From contig FTLJ01000659.1 of NCBI GenBank assembly GCA_900155495.1, forward strand, positions 1 through 64,000: DNA of 64,000 bases. The letters are read 5' to 3'. This DNA comes from Porogramme epimiltina. Lineage: Eukaryota > Basidiomycota > Agaricomycetes > Polyporales > Polyporaceae. The notes below the pieces were generated by a model. It was not told where the DNA came from. It saw nothing but the letters and a program-made list of their open reading frames with translations, and did no database searches. This document shows positions 22,901 to 37,597 of the stretch, one piece after another; within the stretch, counting starts at the first letter, position 1; every line of letters starts with the position of its first letter. The translations under genes were made by a program, and so were the position numbers.

Positions 22901-25180
22901 CCGCGACGTGCGCATGTGCTGCCGGCGTGGGTGTGTGTGTCTGCGCGCGCACGGGCCTCGCGCGCGCTGCGGAGGGTGATCTGGAGAGGCGGCCGCCACG
23001 GACACAAGAACGAGACCATGTGCGACCGGGGAGGTCGAGGAGGCGCGGGCGGGTGGCTGCATGCGCCGGCGCCGTCGAGCAGAGAACGCCGCCGGGGCGT
23101 GCTTTCTTGTTTGAATTTCGCAGCGGGTTTGCTGCGAATAATGCGTACGCACCGCACGACCAGGGTTCGTGCGACCCACACCCAGGCGCGGGTTCTGAGA
23201 AGTGAGGCGCGGCCATCGCCCGCCGCCCACAGCTCCCGGGGAGGTCGCGAGATGGTGGAGAGCGGCGGCTTCCCCGCGTCGCGCGCCTCGGGTGCTTTTG
23301 CGCTCGCCGTGCCAACCGCCTGCGAGACTAGAAGAGATGGAGGGTCAGGAGCGAAAAAAAAGCAGGGAGTCGTTCTCGAGACGAAGCTCGCGTCGGACTC
23401 GGGGCCCAAGTATGCTCGCCCATGGCGACGAGGGTCGCAACCCCCAGCAGCGCCGCCGCCATCGCGTCGACGCTGGGTGGTCGCGCTATTCGGGCCCGAG
23501 ACCGAAACGGAGTGGCAACTTGTTGCTGAGGCCTGTTGCAACGCAACGCGTGAGTACTTCGGCTTGGGGCGCGATGCCCAGCGGGCACTCACGGGCAGCG
23601 ATCGCAGCTGCAGAAACTGCAGCAGCCTCGCGCCCGCCAGTTAACCAGCCGCGGCGGGCCCTCTGTGCGATCGCGCCGGCCAGAAGGGGAGACGATGAAG
23701 TAAGACCAGAGTCAAGCCGTACGTGATCCACCCCGGCCGGCGTCACCCGGCGACGGTCGATAACGATCGCACGACGCGCACGGCGGGCGGCGCGCGATCG
23801 AGCCAACCGGGCCCACGCGACCGGAAGGTTTCCGCGAACCTCGACGCCACACCCAGCGTCCGAGCAAGGTTTAGCCCCGGGGCCCCGGAGGCGCGCGCAC
23901 GCGGGCGACCCACCGCGGCCCGCTGCCACCCGCGCGCCGCGGCGTCATCATCGCCCGCTGGCGGCCCTACCACGCCTCGCCTGGCAGCTGCCCAGCCCCC
24001 CCACTGCCTGTTCGCTCTCGCGCTCGTGCGACCGTCGACGGGCCGCGGGATCGGGGCGGCGCGCGGGGCGCAGGTCGGCGACGGGGGCTGGAGCGGCGGC
24101 GGGCACGTTGCGCGCGCGGCGCCACCGCGATGGGCTTCTCGTCGTTCCAAAGTCCGCGTCCAGCCGAGCTCCAGAAGGCGTCGGGGGCCCGACGGCCGGA
24201 TTCGTCGCCGCGGGTCTGTGCGAGAGGCCGAGGCTCGTGCAGCGGGTGGGCGGACCGCGCGGGCTAAGCGTCCTGTTGACGGATCGCGTTAGCACGGGCG
24301 CATCGACGAAAGCACCCCGAGCAGCTCCGAGCCAAGCGGAGGTGCCAGCGGGCCTACCCTGAGTGACGACATCCGCTGTAGGGAGAACCGCCGTGTGAAG
24401 GAGAAGGCAAAGATGAATCGAATAAGTTAACGTATGCGGGCGACAGAACGCGCGACCGCGAAACGCTACGCTATGCAGCTATATAATATACACGAATGAC
24501 CGGGGGAAATCCGCTAAGTACGTACATTCATACACGCCCGAAAGAATTAGGGTGCAATCGATAGTCTATACATGCTGGACGACGGAATGCTCCACACACG
24601 CGCGACGGCTGCGCGGCTGCATGGAACCCGAAGACCCATGCCAGTCCGCTGACTGTCCGTGCGTGCGAGGGATCCATGATGGGAGGCGTGGAATGGGGGT
24701 GGCGAACTGGCAGTGTTCGGGGAGAGCGGTAGAGGCATTACTATCGACAGGTCGAATTATGGTATCCCGGATGCAGTTGTATGTCCAAACGAAACTGGTA
24801 CAGTGCTCGGTGTGCGTGAATGATGTTGATGCATGTGCAAGAGGCAGACTCGAAATGCGGAGAGAGAGAGGTGTCAATGAACGATCTGCAAGGGTGTGCG
24901 AGAGGAGGGAAAGGGGCAGGTGCGACAACATGAGCGAACGAACAGACGAGCGGCGGTACGGGGAATAGCGGTGGTTCGCGCCTCGGAAGGCGGCCAAATG
25001 AAAGAGAACCGTAACAGCATGCGAATCCAAAAGAAAGTGGCGAAGTTCCGAAAGGGTGTTGTCGTCATCATCATCAAATGTGGGGTGGAGCGTCGAAAGG
25101 GTCCCGAACGGATGTGGCGATGGCGGAGGTAGAGAGGTGGGGGGAAGGAAGGGAGGCCGGGGGCGAGTACGACAGCGTCG
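19969..25180. other. 5.2-kb GC-rich gene-free gap between convergent genes
   Basis: No protein, tRNA or transposon signature is recognisable. About 20.05-24.4 kb is strongly GC- and CpG-rich with long overlapping open frames on all phases, which is a composition artefact. A sharply AT-richer block sits at about 22150-22435. A loose 38-nt similarity exists between 20173-20211 and 21061-21100, both containing ATCGCGGCGGA. The right 700 bp should include the 3' untranslated region of the arrestin-like gene. Possible contents are noncoding RNA or an old repeat; neither is shown. Confidence 0.4.
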
Positions 25181-27372
25181 TTATCCAATCGTGCGCTTGC
25201 GGGAGGACACACCGAACATCCCAAGCATCCCCACACTGCTCCGCCGAGACTGCACCTCAATGCGCGCGAGCTCTTCCTCCCACGCGCGCACCGCGTCCGT
25301 TTCGAGGCCGAGTTGCAGGCCGAGCCCGGTCGACTTCATGCGTTCCCGCCTCAGTCGCTCGTCCTCCCCGCCGACGTCTTCCACGTCCCGCTCCCGCTTC
25401 CCATCCCCTTCCCCGTTGCGAGACTTCCCCCTCACCCTATCCACCGCATATAGCATGCTCTCCCCCAACCCGGACTCGCGGATCTTCCTCCCGAAGGATG
25501 TGCGGTCCTGCATACTGGATGCGCTCGACTTCGAACCTCGGCTGGAGGTGTGGCCCAAGCGGTCCGGTTCTGGGTGCAAGTTCCCGCCAGCAGCTGCGGC
25601 TGCGGCCGCGAAGGTGATGTTGGACTTGTCACTAGGCCCTGCGGATGTGTGTGGTCTTCGCGGCGTCTTCTTGCGCGCCTTGCCGTCCGCCATCGTCCTG
25701 CGATGTCCACTGCTCGAGCTTGCGTGTGCAGGCGTCTGCGGTGGTGAGGGAAGACCATGAACGTCAGCCTTCCCTAGAGTGCTGTCCGAATTGGGACCGT
25801 CTTCCCCGCGCCTTCTCCACGGGCTCTTTGATTTGCTCCGCTGAGCATGCTCCTTTTGCTCCGCCCACTTCTCCATGGCAACTCTCCGGTCAGCGTCATT
25901 CGTGGGGACCACAGTGAGCTCCCGTGGATCGAGTTCTAGCGTGTCCGATCCGTTGGGACCTGTCACCACTAGCCTAGTCCGGAGGAAGAAGCGCACAGAT
26001 GCAAATTCGCTCTGCATGGATTCGCCTATTGCCCATCGATAGTTTCCGCGGGACTCGGGCCAAGGAATAGTGACGTTCGAGGTCCACTGGCCGTGCGAGT
26101 CGCTGGAGAAGGGCCCCACCTCGGTTGAGACGATCATTTGCGTCAACGTCTTCATGGGCGGCTCCGACGAAGGTCCGGGCGGGACGAGGGGGGATGCGGA
26201 CACGGTCGATGAAGGAGAAGGCGGAGGTTTGCCGGGTGACGGTGATCGAGGGATAGGGATTGGGCACGAGGATGTGCTGGAGCCCGATGGAGATAACAGG
26301 GCGACGGAGGAAGAATGCGAGATGTCACTAGATAGAGAGTCCAGCGTAGTTTGGCTGAAGTTCGGGACGGGGGGAGATAGCGGGCTAGCCAGTTGACTTT
26401 GAAACTGTGATGTGGTAGGGGTGGACGCGTCTTCTTCGAAATGGGTGGAGGAAGTAGGGGAGAATCTCGAAACGGGGGATGCAGAGGCTGCGATAGAATG
26501 ATTGATACCGGCAGTGACCAGAGGTGTCGGTGCAGCTGGTACATGGTGGAGCTCGATGCGACGCTCAACGGAGACTATGGCGCTGCGGATGGAGACTCCG
26601 GGGTCTTGCGGCTGTACAACAACAGACGCATATATGATGTCAGAAGGACCCACGGGGAGGGAAGTCGTCGTGACGTTGTAGCGGACGACGGGTGCTCGAG
26701 GTTTACTTGTCTGGTGGGGAAGTCCTGATTGGGGTGGACTGGGGTTGGAGTGTATTGATGATGGAACATCATATCGGAGGAGGGCCAAGTCGTAGTAGCG
26801 TACGATGCGAGAGCCGACTCCAGCGTAGGGGGCGTGGTCCAGGACTGGGTGCGGCGCGTAAGGATGGGACGCAGACACGGGCACGGGCACGGGGGGCGAC
26901 ACGGGGGGCGCATAAGACCGAAGGGGACGATCACTCACTCGCTTCTAAACGCCAGAAGACGCGATAGTCCTGATAGTTGGCGGTGCTAAAGCCCGGTGTG
27001 CGTTTTGGAAGGGTGAGTTTGAAGGGGAACTCTAGTTCACCGACGTCGGCGTATTCGCTGGAGGCGGGCTTGACCCAAAGGACGTCGGTGTGATCTACGA
27101 CGAGGGTGGAGCGGACGGAGCGGGTGCGGGTGAGGCGGGATTGGTAGCATCGGATGGAGATGGAGAGGCTCTTTGCAGGAATCGGCTTGCCGTCCTGGTC
27201 TAGTTTTGTGCGGACGACTGGGCGGGGTCAGCGGGGGGCGCGGAGCGGGGGAGAGACGGAAGGGGGACGTACTGCCTTCGACGCGGACGGGGGTGAGGCC
27301 GAGGTAGCCCTGGTGGGGGAAGTAGCGGGTGCCAGAGTTGCCCCGTGTCGTGGAGAGGACAAGGTGGACCAT
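25181..27372 (-). CDS. Alpha-arrestin-like protein
   Basis: Fungal alpha-arrestins are adaptors that bring ubiquitin ligase to membrane transporters. Exons 27273-27372, 26939-27217 and 25181-26844 join in phase to 680 aa. The N-terminal arrestin sandwich is seen in YFPHQGYLGLTPVRVEG, KSLSISIRCYQSRLTRTRSV, GELEFPFKLTLPKRTPGFST, DYRVFWRLEAILDHAPYAGV and GSRIVRYYDLALLRYDVPSS. A second beta-rich part follows around VVRYNVTTTSLPVGPSDIIY and SNVTIPWPESRGNYRWAIGE, split by a long Ser/Pro-rich insertion. The last 220 residues are charged and probably disordered, with a poly-Ala run. I saw no PPxY motif, the usual ligase-binding element, so recruitment may need another site. Confidence 0.75.
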
Positions 27373-27628
27373 GGGGCGGGGGAGGGGGGGCGAGGAAGGG
27401 CCGGGGACGATATAAGTAGGCGAACATTACATAGGGTGATCCAAGGGTGATCCAACAACATCCATCCAAGCCGGTGAATAGAATTCCTCGCGATTCTTCC
27501 TTCTTCGGGTTCCGCATTATTTATTTACATAATTACTTATCTCCCGAGAACACCCCTGCCTTTCTCGGCCGCCTTCCATCCGGCCCCCAGCGCAGCCGCC
27601 CGCCTCCGTCTCTCCATCACCATCCGCC

Positions 27629-29766
27629 ATGCCGTCCCCACTCTATGTTCCCGTGCTCATAGCGGGCATGATAATCACTGTCCGTCTCTCTCTACTCGCT
27701 GCTACTACTTTGCCCTAATTCCCCACAGGGCTCCAGCAATTCGCTATGGAGTAAGTGGCAGGTTCGTGCTCCCACCCACATATGCATGTGCACGCACGGC
27801 ACCCCTTACGCCACCTTTCTCCTCTCAGGACATGCAATGTGTAGAGAACTGTGGGGACGATAACCCTGCGCATCATGTGCTGTACGAGCAGCCCGTGTGG
27901 CAAACTCTCCAGATGTTTCGTGAGTGAAACGCTCCGTGTGCTGGCCCACGTATCTCTAACCGCTGTCACCGTCCGCCATAGTCGGAGAGATGTTATGTAC
28001 GTGCCATTCTTATGCCTTTCCGCGCAACACTCATCCCCCGGCCATGCACGTGTCGCTCGATCAGGCTTCCTTCCCGTCATCTTCTCTTGGCTACGCGCAA
28101 GGCGTCAGGCTCAGCCGTTGAGCCTTCCTACGGATTCCGAAGAGGAGCCCGCCACCGGCGCAAAGGCCGTAACTCCACAAGCGCACCTCCATGGCTGGAA
28201 AGTCTTGCTCTTGTGGTTTCCCGCCGCTTGCGACCTAACTGGCACCACCGTGCGTCCACCGAATGTTTCTTAAATCCGCGCTTCTCATGTCAATTACTCT
28301 CGCGTCCCTCGTTGCGTCATGTTTCCCCCATTTGTCACAATGGACCTATACAGTTGATGAACATCGGCCTCCTCTACACCCCTGTCTCGATTTACCAGAT
28401 GACCAGGGGCGCCCTGGTGCTCTTCGTCGGCGTTCTCTCCGTCATCTTTCTCCGCAGGCGTCTCTGGCTGTACCAGTTGAGTATTAACTTCCTTCCCACC
28501 CATTCTACTAGGACCCGGCCGTCCGCGCACTAGGTGGAGTCTCGTTCAGGGCACACGCTGACGCTTGTTCCGAAGATGGGTATCCCTTATTACGGTCATG
28601 GCAGGTGTCTCCCTTGTGGGCCTCAGCGGGTCTTTGGTCAAGAATGCCGTGAAGGAACCGAGCACCGGCATGTTCGAGGAAGCTCCCTCGACGGAGCCCG
28701 CTGAGGAACCCGAAGTGACGAAAGTGCTCGTCGGTGAGTGTTGCCCTAAGGCCGTGAGTTCGGGCGTCACCTGACCGCGTTCTGCAGGCGTGTTCTTCGT
28801 CCTCTTCGCTCAAATTTTGTGCGTACCCACGCTATCTGCCGATCCTTGTACTTTGGAGGGTGCTGACTGTGCGTCTGGGCTGCACATGGCTTGCCGCTGT
28901 CTGCGCCGGGCCCGTGCTATCGCGTCGCGTGCAGCTCGGCTGCGCAATTCGTGATTGAAGGTGAGAGCTTCGCGCTGTGGGCCGTCTTGAGACCGTCGCT
29001 AAAGGCGTCCCCACGCTGCGCACACAGAGAAGATCATGGGCCGGTACTCTGTGGCGCCACTGGTGGCAGTCGGATTTGAGGGCCTGTTTGGCGCCCTGAG
29101 CATCGTGCTCGCGATGCCGCTTCTCGCGCGCTACGCATCGGTGTCGCCCTTCTTCGACCTGCCACGTGGCTGGCACCAGATGGTCGACACCCCGTCGGTG
29201 CTTTACTCGGGCCTCGTGATTGCCTTCTCGATCGCGTTCTTCAACTTCTTCGGCCTCAGTGTTACTCGGCACGTCAGCGCCACCGCTCGCAGCCTCACTG
29301 ACACGTGCAGGACGCTCAGCATCTGGATTGTCAGCTTGGGCCTTGGCTGGGAGGTCCTCCTCTGGCCCATCTCTCTCCTCCAGATCGCTGGTTTCGGCCT
29401 CCTCGTGTGAGTTGCTCTTAATTTTCTCTACGTTCGATCGCGTGGCTGATGGATCTCGACCAGCTACGGCACGGTTAGTCTAGCTGAAACTGTCCCACTA
29501 GCTGCGACACTTGCTAACCTCGCGCATGTGTGTAGTTCCTCTTCAACCACCTGGTCACACCTCCCCGTTTCCTCCGCCTGTCGTCGGAGCGCGTCGCCGC
29601 CAATGGAGACCAGGCCGAGACGCAAACGCTTTTGGCGGAGGAGGCGCTCGAGGACACCGCTGTCCTTCCCTCGGACTTGGGGCGCAGCGGGTACGACGTC
29701 GTCCCGCCCGAAGAGCACGCCCAACACGGCCACTCGGCCACCACCGCGGCTGCGCCCAGCGCGTAA
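27629..29766 (+). CDS. SLC35F6: SLC35F6-like drug/metabolite-type membrane transporter
   Basis: Multi-spanning DMT-superfamily protein; the human relative is a lysosomal and mitochondrial membrane protein of unclear substrate. Exons give PSPLYVPVLIAGMIITGSSN, WQTLQMFLGEMLCFLPVIFS, FPAACDLTGTTLMNIGLLYT, VSIYQMTRGALVLFVGVLSV, WVSLITVMAGVSLVGLSGSL, VGVFFVLFAQIFAAQFVIEE, APLVAVGFEGLFGALSIVLA, IAFFNFFGLSVTRHVSATAR and a final helix QIAGFGLLVYGTFLFNHLVT. Block order is that of human SLC35F6 (CDxTGTSLM, QMLRGA, AVGxEGLFG, SVTKxLSATxR). About ten helices are visible, with a cytosolic acidic tail. The first intron has a GTCCGT donor. Confidence 0.85.
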
Positions 29767-32272
29767 CCGGGCTTTTCCTACTAACTGCACGAGTTGTTTT
29801 GGAACGGATTGTTATACACGTACGGACGGACGACGGAGAGACGATCCCTTCTTGCTCTTGCAATACAGGTTACCCATGGCTGTACACTACGTTCACGCTC
29901 TCCCGCCAATCAGGAGGTTATTTGCAGAACTTTCGCCGGCGCGGCGGCCGCGCCCGCACACCTGGCGTACTTGCGTTTCGAGGGGTTTATCCATGTGTGT
30001 CACCGAGTCGGCCTCGCTGCGCGCTCGTGTTCTGGAAAACAGCTATGCGGGGGACTTGTCTGTGAGCGTCATACCCGTAGCACGCCGCGCGCCCGCCGGC
30101 ACGCTCGCCTAATTTCCCCAGGAAAAAAACATGCGGAACCCGCGGCGGCCCCGCTGGGACGGATAAGCTAAATAAACAATATTCCGCACCCGGGGGGTGC
30201 GTGGAGGTGCATCATCATCGATCTCGTCTACGGGCTGGAGCATCTGAGACGCATCTTGGGGGCGGGGGCGATGGATCTGGGATATAGATCTGGAGTTGAT
30301 TACCGGCCCCCCGGTCGAGAGACCGCTCGTCGTCGTCGACCTGCGCCACGATTCGACGCGGGGGGCACAATTGGGGCTGCCGCACTCCCCCACTCGCGCC
30401 GCTCCCCCGCGCTCCCCGAGATTCGCGGCGCTGACGTGCGACAGGGCGCCGTACTTGCCCGCCCGTCCAGAGGCTTCGCTGTCGGTTTACCTGAGGGGGA
30501 GGGGAGGCGATCTGTGCGTCCGCACCGGAGTGGCAATGGGACTGCCCGTGTATTGGGAACGGGCGGACGGCAAGGCGAGGCGACGGGGCGCACGAGTGTG
30601 CCGCCGGGCGTGGGTGGGGGGGGGGGGGAGGGGGCCCGATCGTGCTCCCCGCGCCGTCGAAGAGCCTCGCAGGCCGAGCCGATAGCGTTCGCGAACCTTG
30701 AAAAATTAATTGGGGGGGCGTAGCCTCGGGCGGGTGGCGGCGGGGAGGGCGCGCGCCACCGCCCGCAGGCGAATGGAAGCACGCGCGATCGGTGGGCTGG
30801 CGGGCGTGGTGGACGTCGTAGAGAAGGGAGAAGGGGCCCTGCGCGGTGGCGTCGTTGAACGAGCTTCGAGGCGTGCCCGCTGGAAAGGGTTAGGCGGATT
30901 CCGAGGCTGTCGTCACACCCATAGCGGCCTTCTGTGCAGCTGCTGCAGCGCGCACGCCACAGCCGGCTGCGTAGCCCATGCCTTCGGAGGACGCACGGGG
31001 ACTACGGGCGGGCAGGCGCGCTCCTTCTCGCTCGTGCGCCCGTCCGTGCCGTCTGTGCGCGTGCGCGTACGCCGCTCGCCCGTGCGCACCGACCGCCCAA
31101 TCGCGTCGGGCTGCCCGACTTCCGCACTCGAACTCGAGGAGGGAAGCGCGGCGAGGCCGCCGCGTGTCGGCGGGCGACGCGCCGCGCGAACCAGGAAGCG
31201 GGGGCCCGGTGGGGGGTGCAGAAGTCGCGAGAAGTGAGACCGGGCTGCCGACGCCGACTTGCGGGGCGTTCGCGCACAAGAAGGCCCGGGACGTGGTGTC
31301 ACCAAATTCATAATCAGACAGATACCGTCAGACCTGCAGAACGCGTAGACGGTTGCCTTTCCGCGGGGGATGGTGACCAGAAGGGCGCCACTTCTACCAA
31401 CCGTGTTGCGTGCATCTCTGAAGCTTGAACGCGGTAGAAGCAGCGAAGAGGCTCGAGGCGCTCTCGAAGGCTTTCTTGCGCGCCGAAGTGCAGTTTCGGG
31501 GCTTGCGTGCAAGCTTGAACGGACGTCATCGATCTCGGGTTATTCTCTAGAACGCTAAGCATATCTCCGAAACACCGAGCTCATGTGTAATACATACGAC
31601 CCGTCTGGCGACCATCGCGGGTGTTGGTTCCCTCGGTGACTACGAATATTCAGTCTCCGGGCCTTCAGCATGCCCCCGTGAGCCGTGCATAGGACTGTCT
31701 CGATAGACTCACTAGCACTCGCAAGACCTCCTTGCCTGTTCACGAGGCGATGATCCGTTCATTCAGGAAAGGACCGTCCCGACGGCGAGGCGGCCCGCAC
31801 GCCAAAATTACGTACCGAGGGTGTATGGAAGGAGAAAAAGAGAGGCGGAGACGGCCTGCCGGAGTCCTTGGCACGCCTGCACGAGGACCCACGGCGCGGC
31901 TCGATGCTGTGCGGGCTTCTTGCCTGCAAGCGGCTCTCGCCTCGTGGTCTTTCCCCCATCCACCAGGCCGCGAGGTGCGTCTCGCGTCAGCCTCCGATCC
32001 ACATCGGACAGCGGTTAACACGTCGCCACTGTCCGTTTTCCAGAACAGCTCCCCGTGAGCCATTTGTGCTATTACCTACCTGGAAGAAATACGGAAACAC
32101 CTGAGGTGACACGAGATATGTGAAGGCGCGCAGCTTCGTCTCAGTCCGCTGACGACACTTGTACTGAGTACTTTGAGTGTTCATCAACGCGCCTGGAGCT
32201 GGACTGGAGTTCAAATCGGTGAGAAAAGTTAGAACTTGCACTCATGATAAAATATATATTGTCGTGAATATG
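29767..32272. other. GC-rich gene-free gap
   Basis: 2.5 kb without a supportable gene, left of the tRNA. It is GC- and CpG-rich from about 29.9 to 31.3 kb, with a short AT tract at 30699-30712, then more balanced. Open frames here overlap on several phases and show no domains. The 13-mer GGGCAGGCGCGCT at about 31013 also occurs at about 20340 in the other GC-rich gap. Confidence 0.35.
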
Positions 32273-32376
32273 TGCCCCATGGCTGAGTTGGTTACAGCGT
32301 CCGACTGTTACTATCTTGTAGTCTCTGCCTAATTAGTGCAATCGGAAGGTCGTGAGTTCGAGCCTCACTGGGGCAG
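32273..32376 (+). tRNA. tRNA-Asn (anticodon GTT), intron-containing
   Basis: Acceptor stem TGCCCCA (32273-32279) pairs with TGGGGCA (32369-32375), followed by discriminator G as in yeast tRNA-Asn. The anticodon stem TCCGA pairs with TCGGA (32342-32346). The loop is CTGTTA-A with anticodon GTT at 32307-32309, interrupted after position 37 by a 30-nt intron (32311-32340). The T arm is GTGAG-TTCGAGC-CTCAC. A T-rich run (TTCTTTTGTTCTTTTT) follows as a Pol III terminator. CCA is not encoded, as expected for a nuclear gene. Confidence 0.93.
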
Positions 32377-33016
32377 TTCTTTTGTTCTTTTTACATGGCT
32401 ACCGAACAATCCGTACAGGTAATCGTGGTAATTCGAGATCTGTAAATAGGTTGAACCTCTGTGGGGTTGCTTTTTGTAGCTCCATTGTCTTGATCTGATA
32501 GGAAAAAGAGGACCGTATTCTGTGAGAGTATTTTCAGGGCTGTGGGATCCATAAAAACATCGCGGTCAGGGCTAGAATCACTCGCCGTTTATGTTTAGGC
32601 CACAATGATACTCGAAGGCCACTGACTAAGTATGTTCTTCTGAGACGGGAGACGAGAGATTATGAATACGCCTGCTGTGTCTTTAGCTCCATCTCGTCCT
32701 AGATCAAGTCTTCCTCACGATCACAGGAGAGCCTCATCGACCGCCAACACCAATGCGTGGATGAATGCGAAGGTCATGGTGATGCTCACCAACGGACATG
32801 GGACCTCGCTTGATAAACACCATGCGCTTCACTGAGACTGGGGACAAACAAGACACTTGCCGTGTCTATAGCCCCAGTATGCCGTCGAACAGGTCATTTT
32901 GTGATTCCCCCAGGTTTCAGAAAGGGTCAATGTCCTTCATTAATGATGCCATCCATTACATGTCATTACAGTGGTTTCCCCTAGCGAACAAATAGATAGG
33001 TCTAGCGTGCGCGCAT
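32377..33016. other. Gap between tRNA-Asn and SERCA 3' end
   Basis: 640 bp of moderate composition. It should contain the SERCA 3' untranslated region on the minus strand. No gene or repeat is recognised. Confidence 0.35.
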
Positions 33017-36649
<3,633 letters not shown>

Positions 36650-37597
36650 GTCGCCAGTCCGCTACGGTATGTGCGGAGGAGAGGGCGAGGGACGAAAGAG
36701 GGAGGCGGGAATATGTCGAAGACGGAGGGGGTATTTGGACAGGCACTCGGCTAAGGGCCGGGTATAAAAGTAAGGTGTATTCGGTAAGCTGACGTGGCGA
36801 ATTCCCGCCGGGCTTGGATCCGTTTCTCGTGCTGTCACCCCGGTGGAAAGCTGTCCCCCGCCCCGTTCCTGTGCTGGGAAACAATCTCAATCTCTCCTGC
36901 TGCACATCTGGCCCACCCGACGCTTCTCTGAGCGCTGCGTGCGAAATATGACAGCGTTCGCTCGCCGATGAGTGCACCCGCAGGCACCGGGACCGCAGAC
37001 GCCCCACGTTTCTCGGGGAGCGTGGGCCAATTCCGAATGCGGGGTACCGTAGGCGCCCATCCGAACGTTCTCGCGCCCTCCCGCCTCGGTAGGTCTCTTG
37101 CCCGCCGGCGGGTGTTGCGACAATTTTACGGCCTTCTCTCACGAGCGTTGTCTGCGTGCCATTGGCGGGTCTCCCACCCATTCTTGCACGCATACGGAAC
37201 GCATTCACGTGGTCACGGAACGCCGCGAGTGTGACTTTGCCGCCCAGTTCAGTGGCTGACAGGCTGAGGAAGGGGCGGGACACGAGTCCAGTCAAAGGAT
37301 CTGGCGAAGAGCACCCTTCCGAGGCGAATCGGCCGTATGGCGGCCCCCTTTAAGATGGCTCTCTTCGCGGAGGCAGAGAGCAAGAGAGCAGCAAAGGCTA
37401 AAGAGCCTCGGTCACGGCGGGCGAGTCGCCATTGGCCGAAGGCGCGGACGCTCGGCCGCAAGCACCGGAGGCGGAGGCGCCGTCACTGGTCTGTGACGAC
37501 AGCCCACCGAGCGGTGTCCTCGAGCTGAAACTCGGTGCTCGCCTCTCGTCCCCTTCGACGCCCCTCCCATTCTCGCGCGCTCCACTTCTCTTCTGCC
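36650..37597. promoter_or_regulatory. Divergent intergenic region SERCA / SIP5
   Basis: 948 bp containing both promoters. A TATAAAA at 36761-36767 lies about 110 bp upstream of the SERCA ATG, on the strand opposite to it. Open frames in this interval overlap one another in several phases and have no domains, so none is called. Confidence 0.35.

Noticed and set aside
20738..24362. Long frames on all phases, up to 255 codons, in the GC-rich gap
   Set aside because: No domain, no consistent splice structure, and overlapping frames on both strands; judged composition artefacts.
30256..31512. Frames of 130-200 codons on both strands
   Set aside because: Same composition effect; no recognisable motif.
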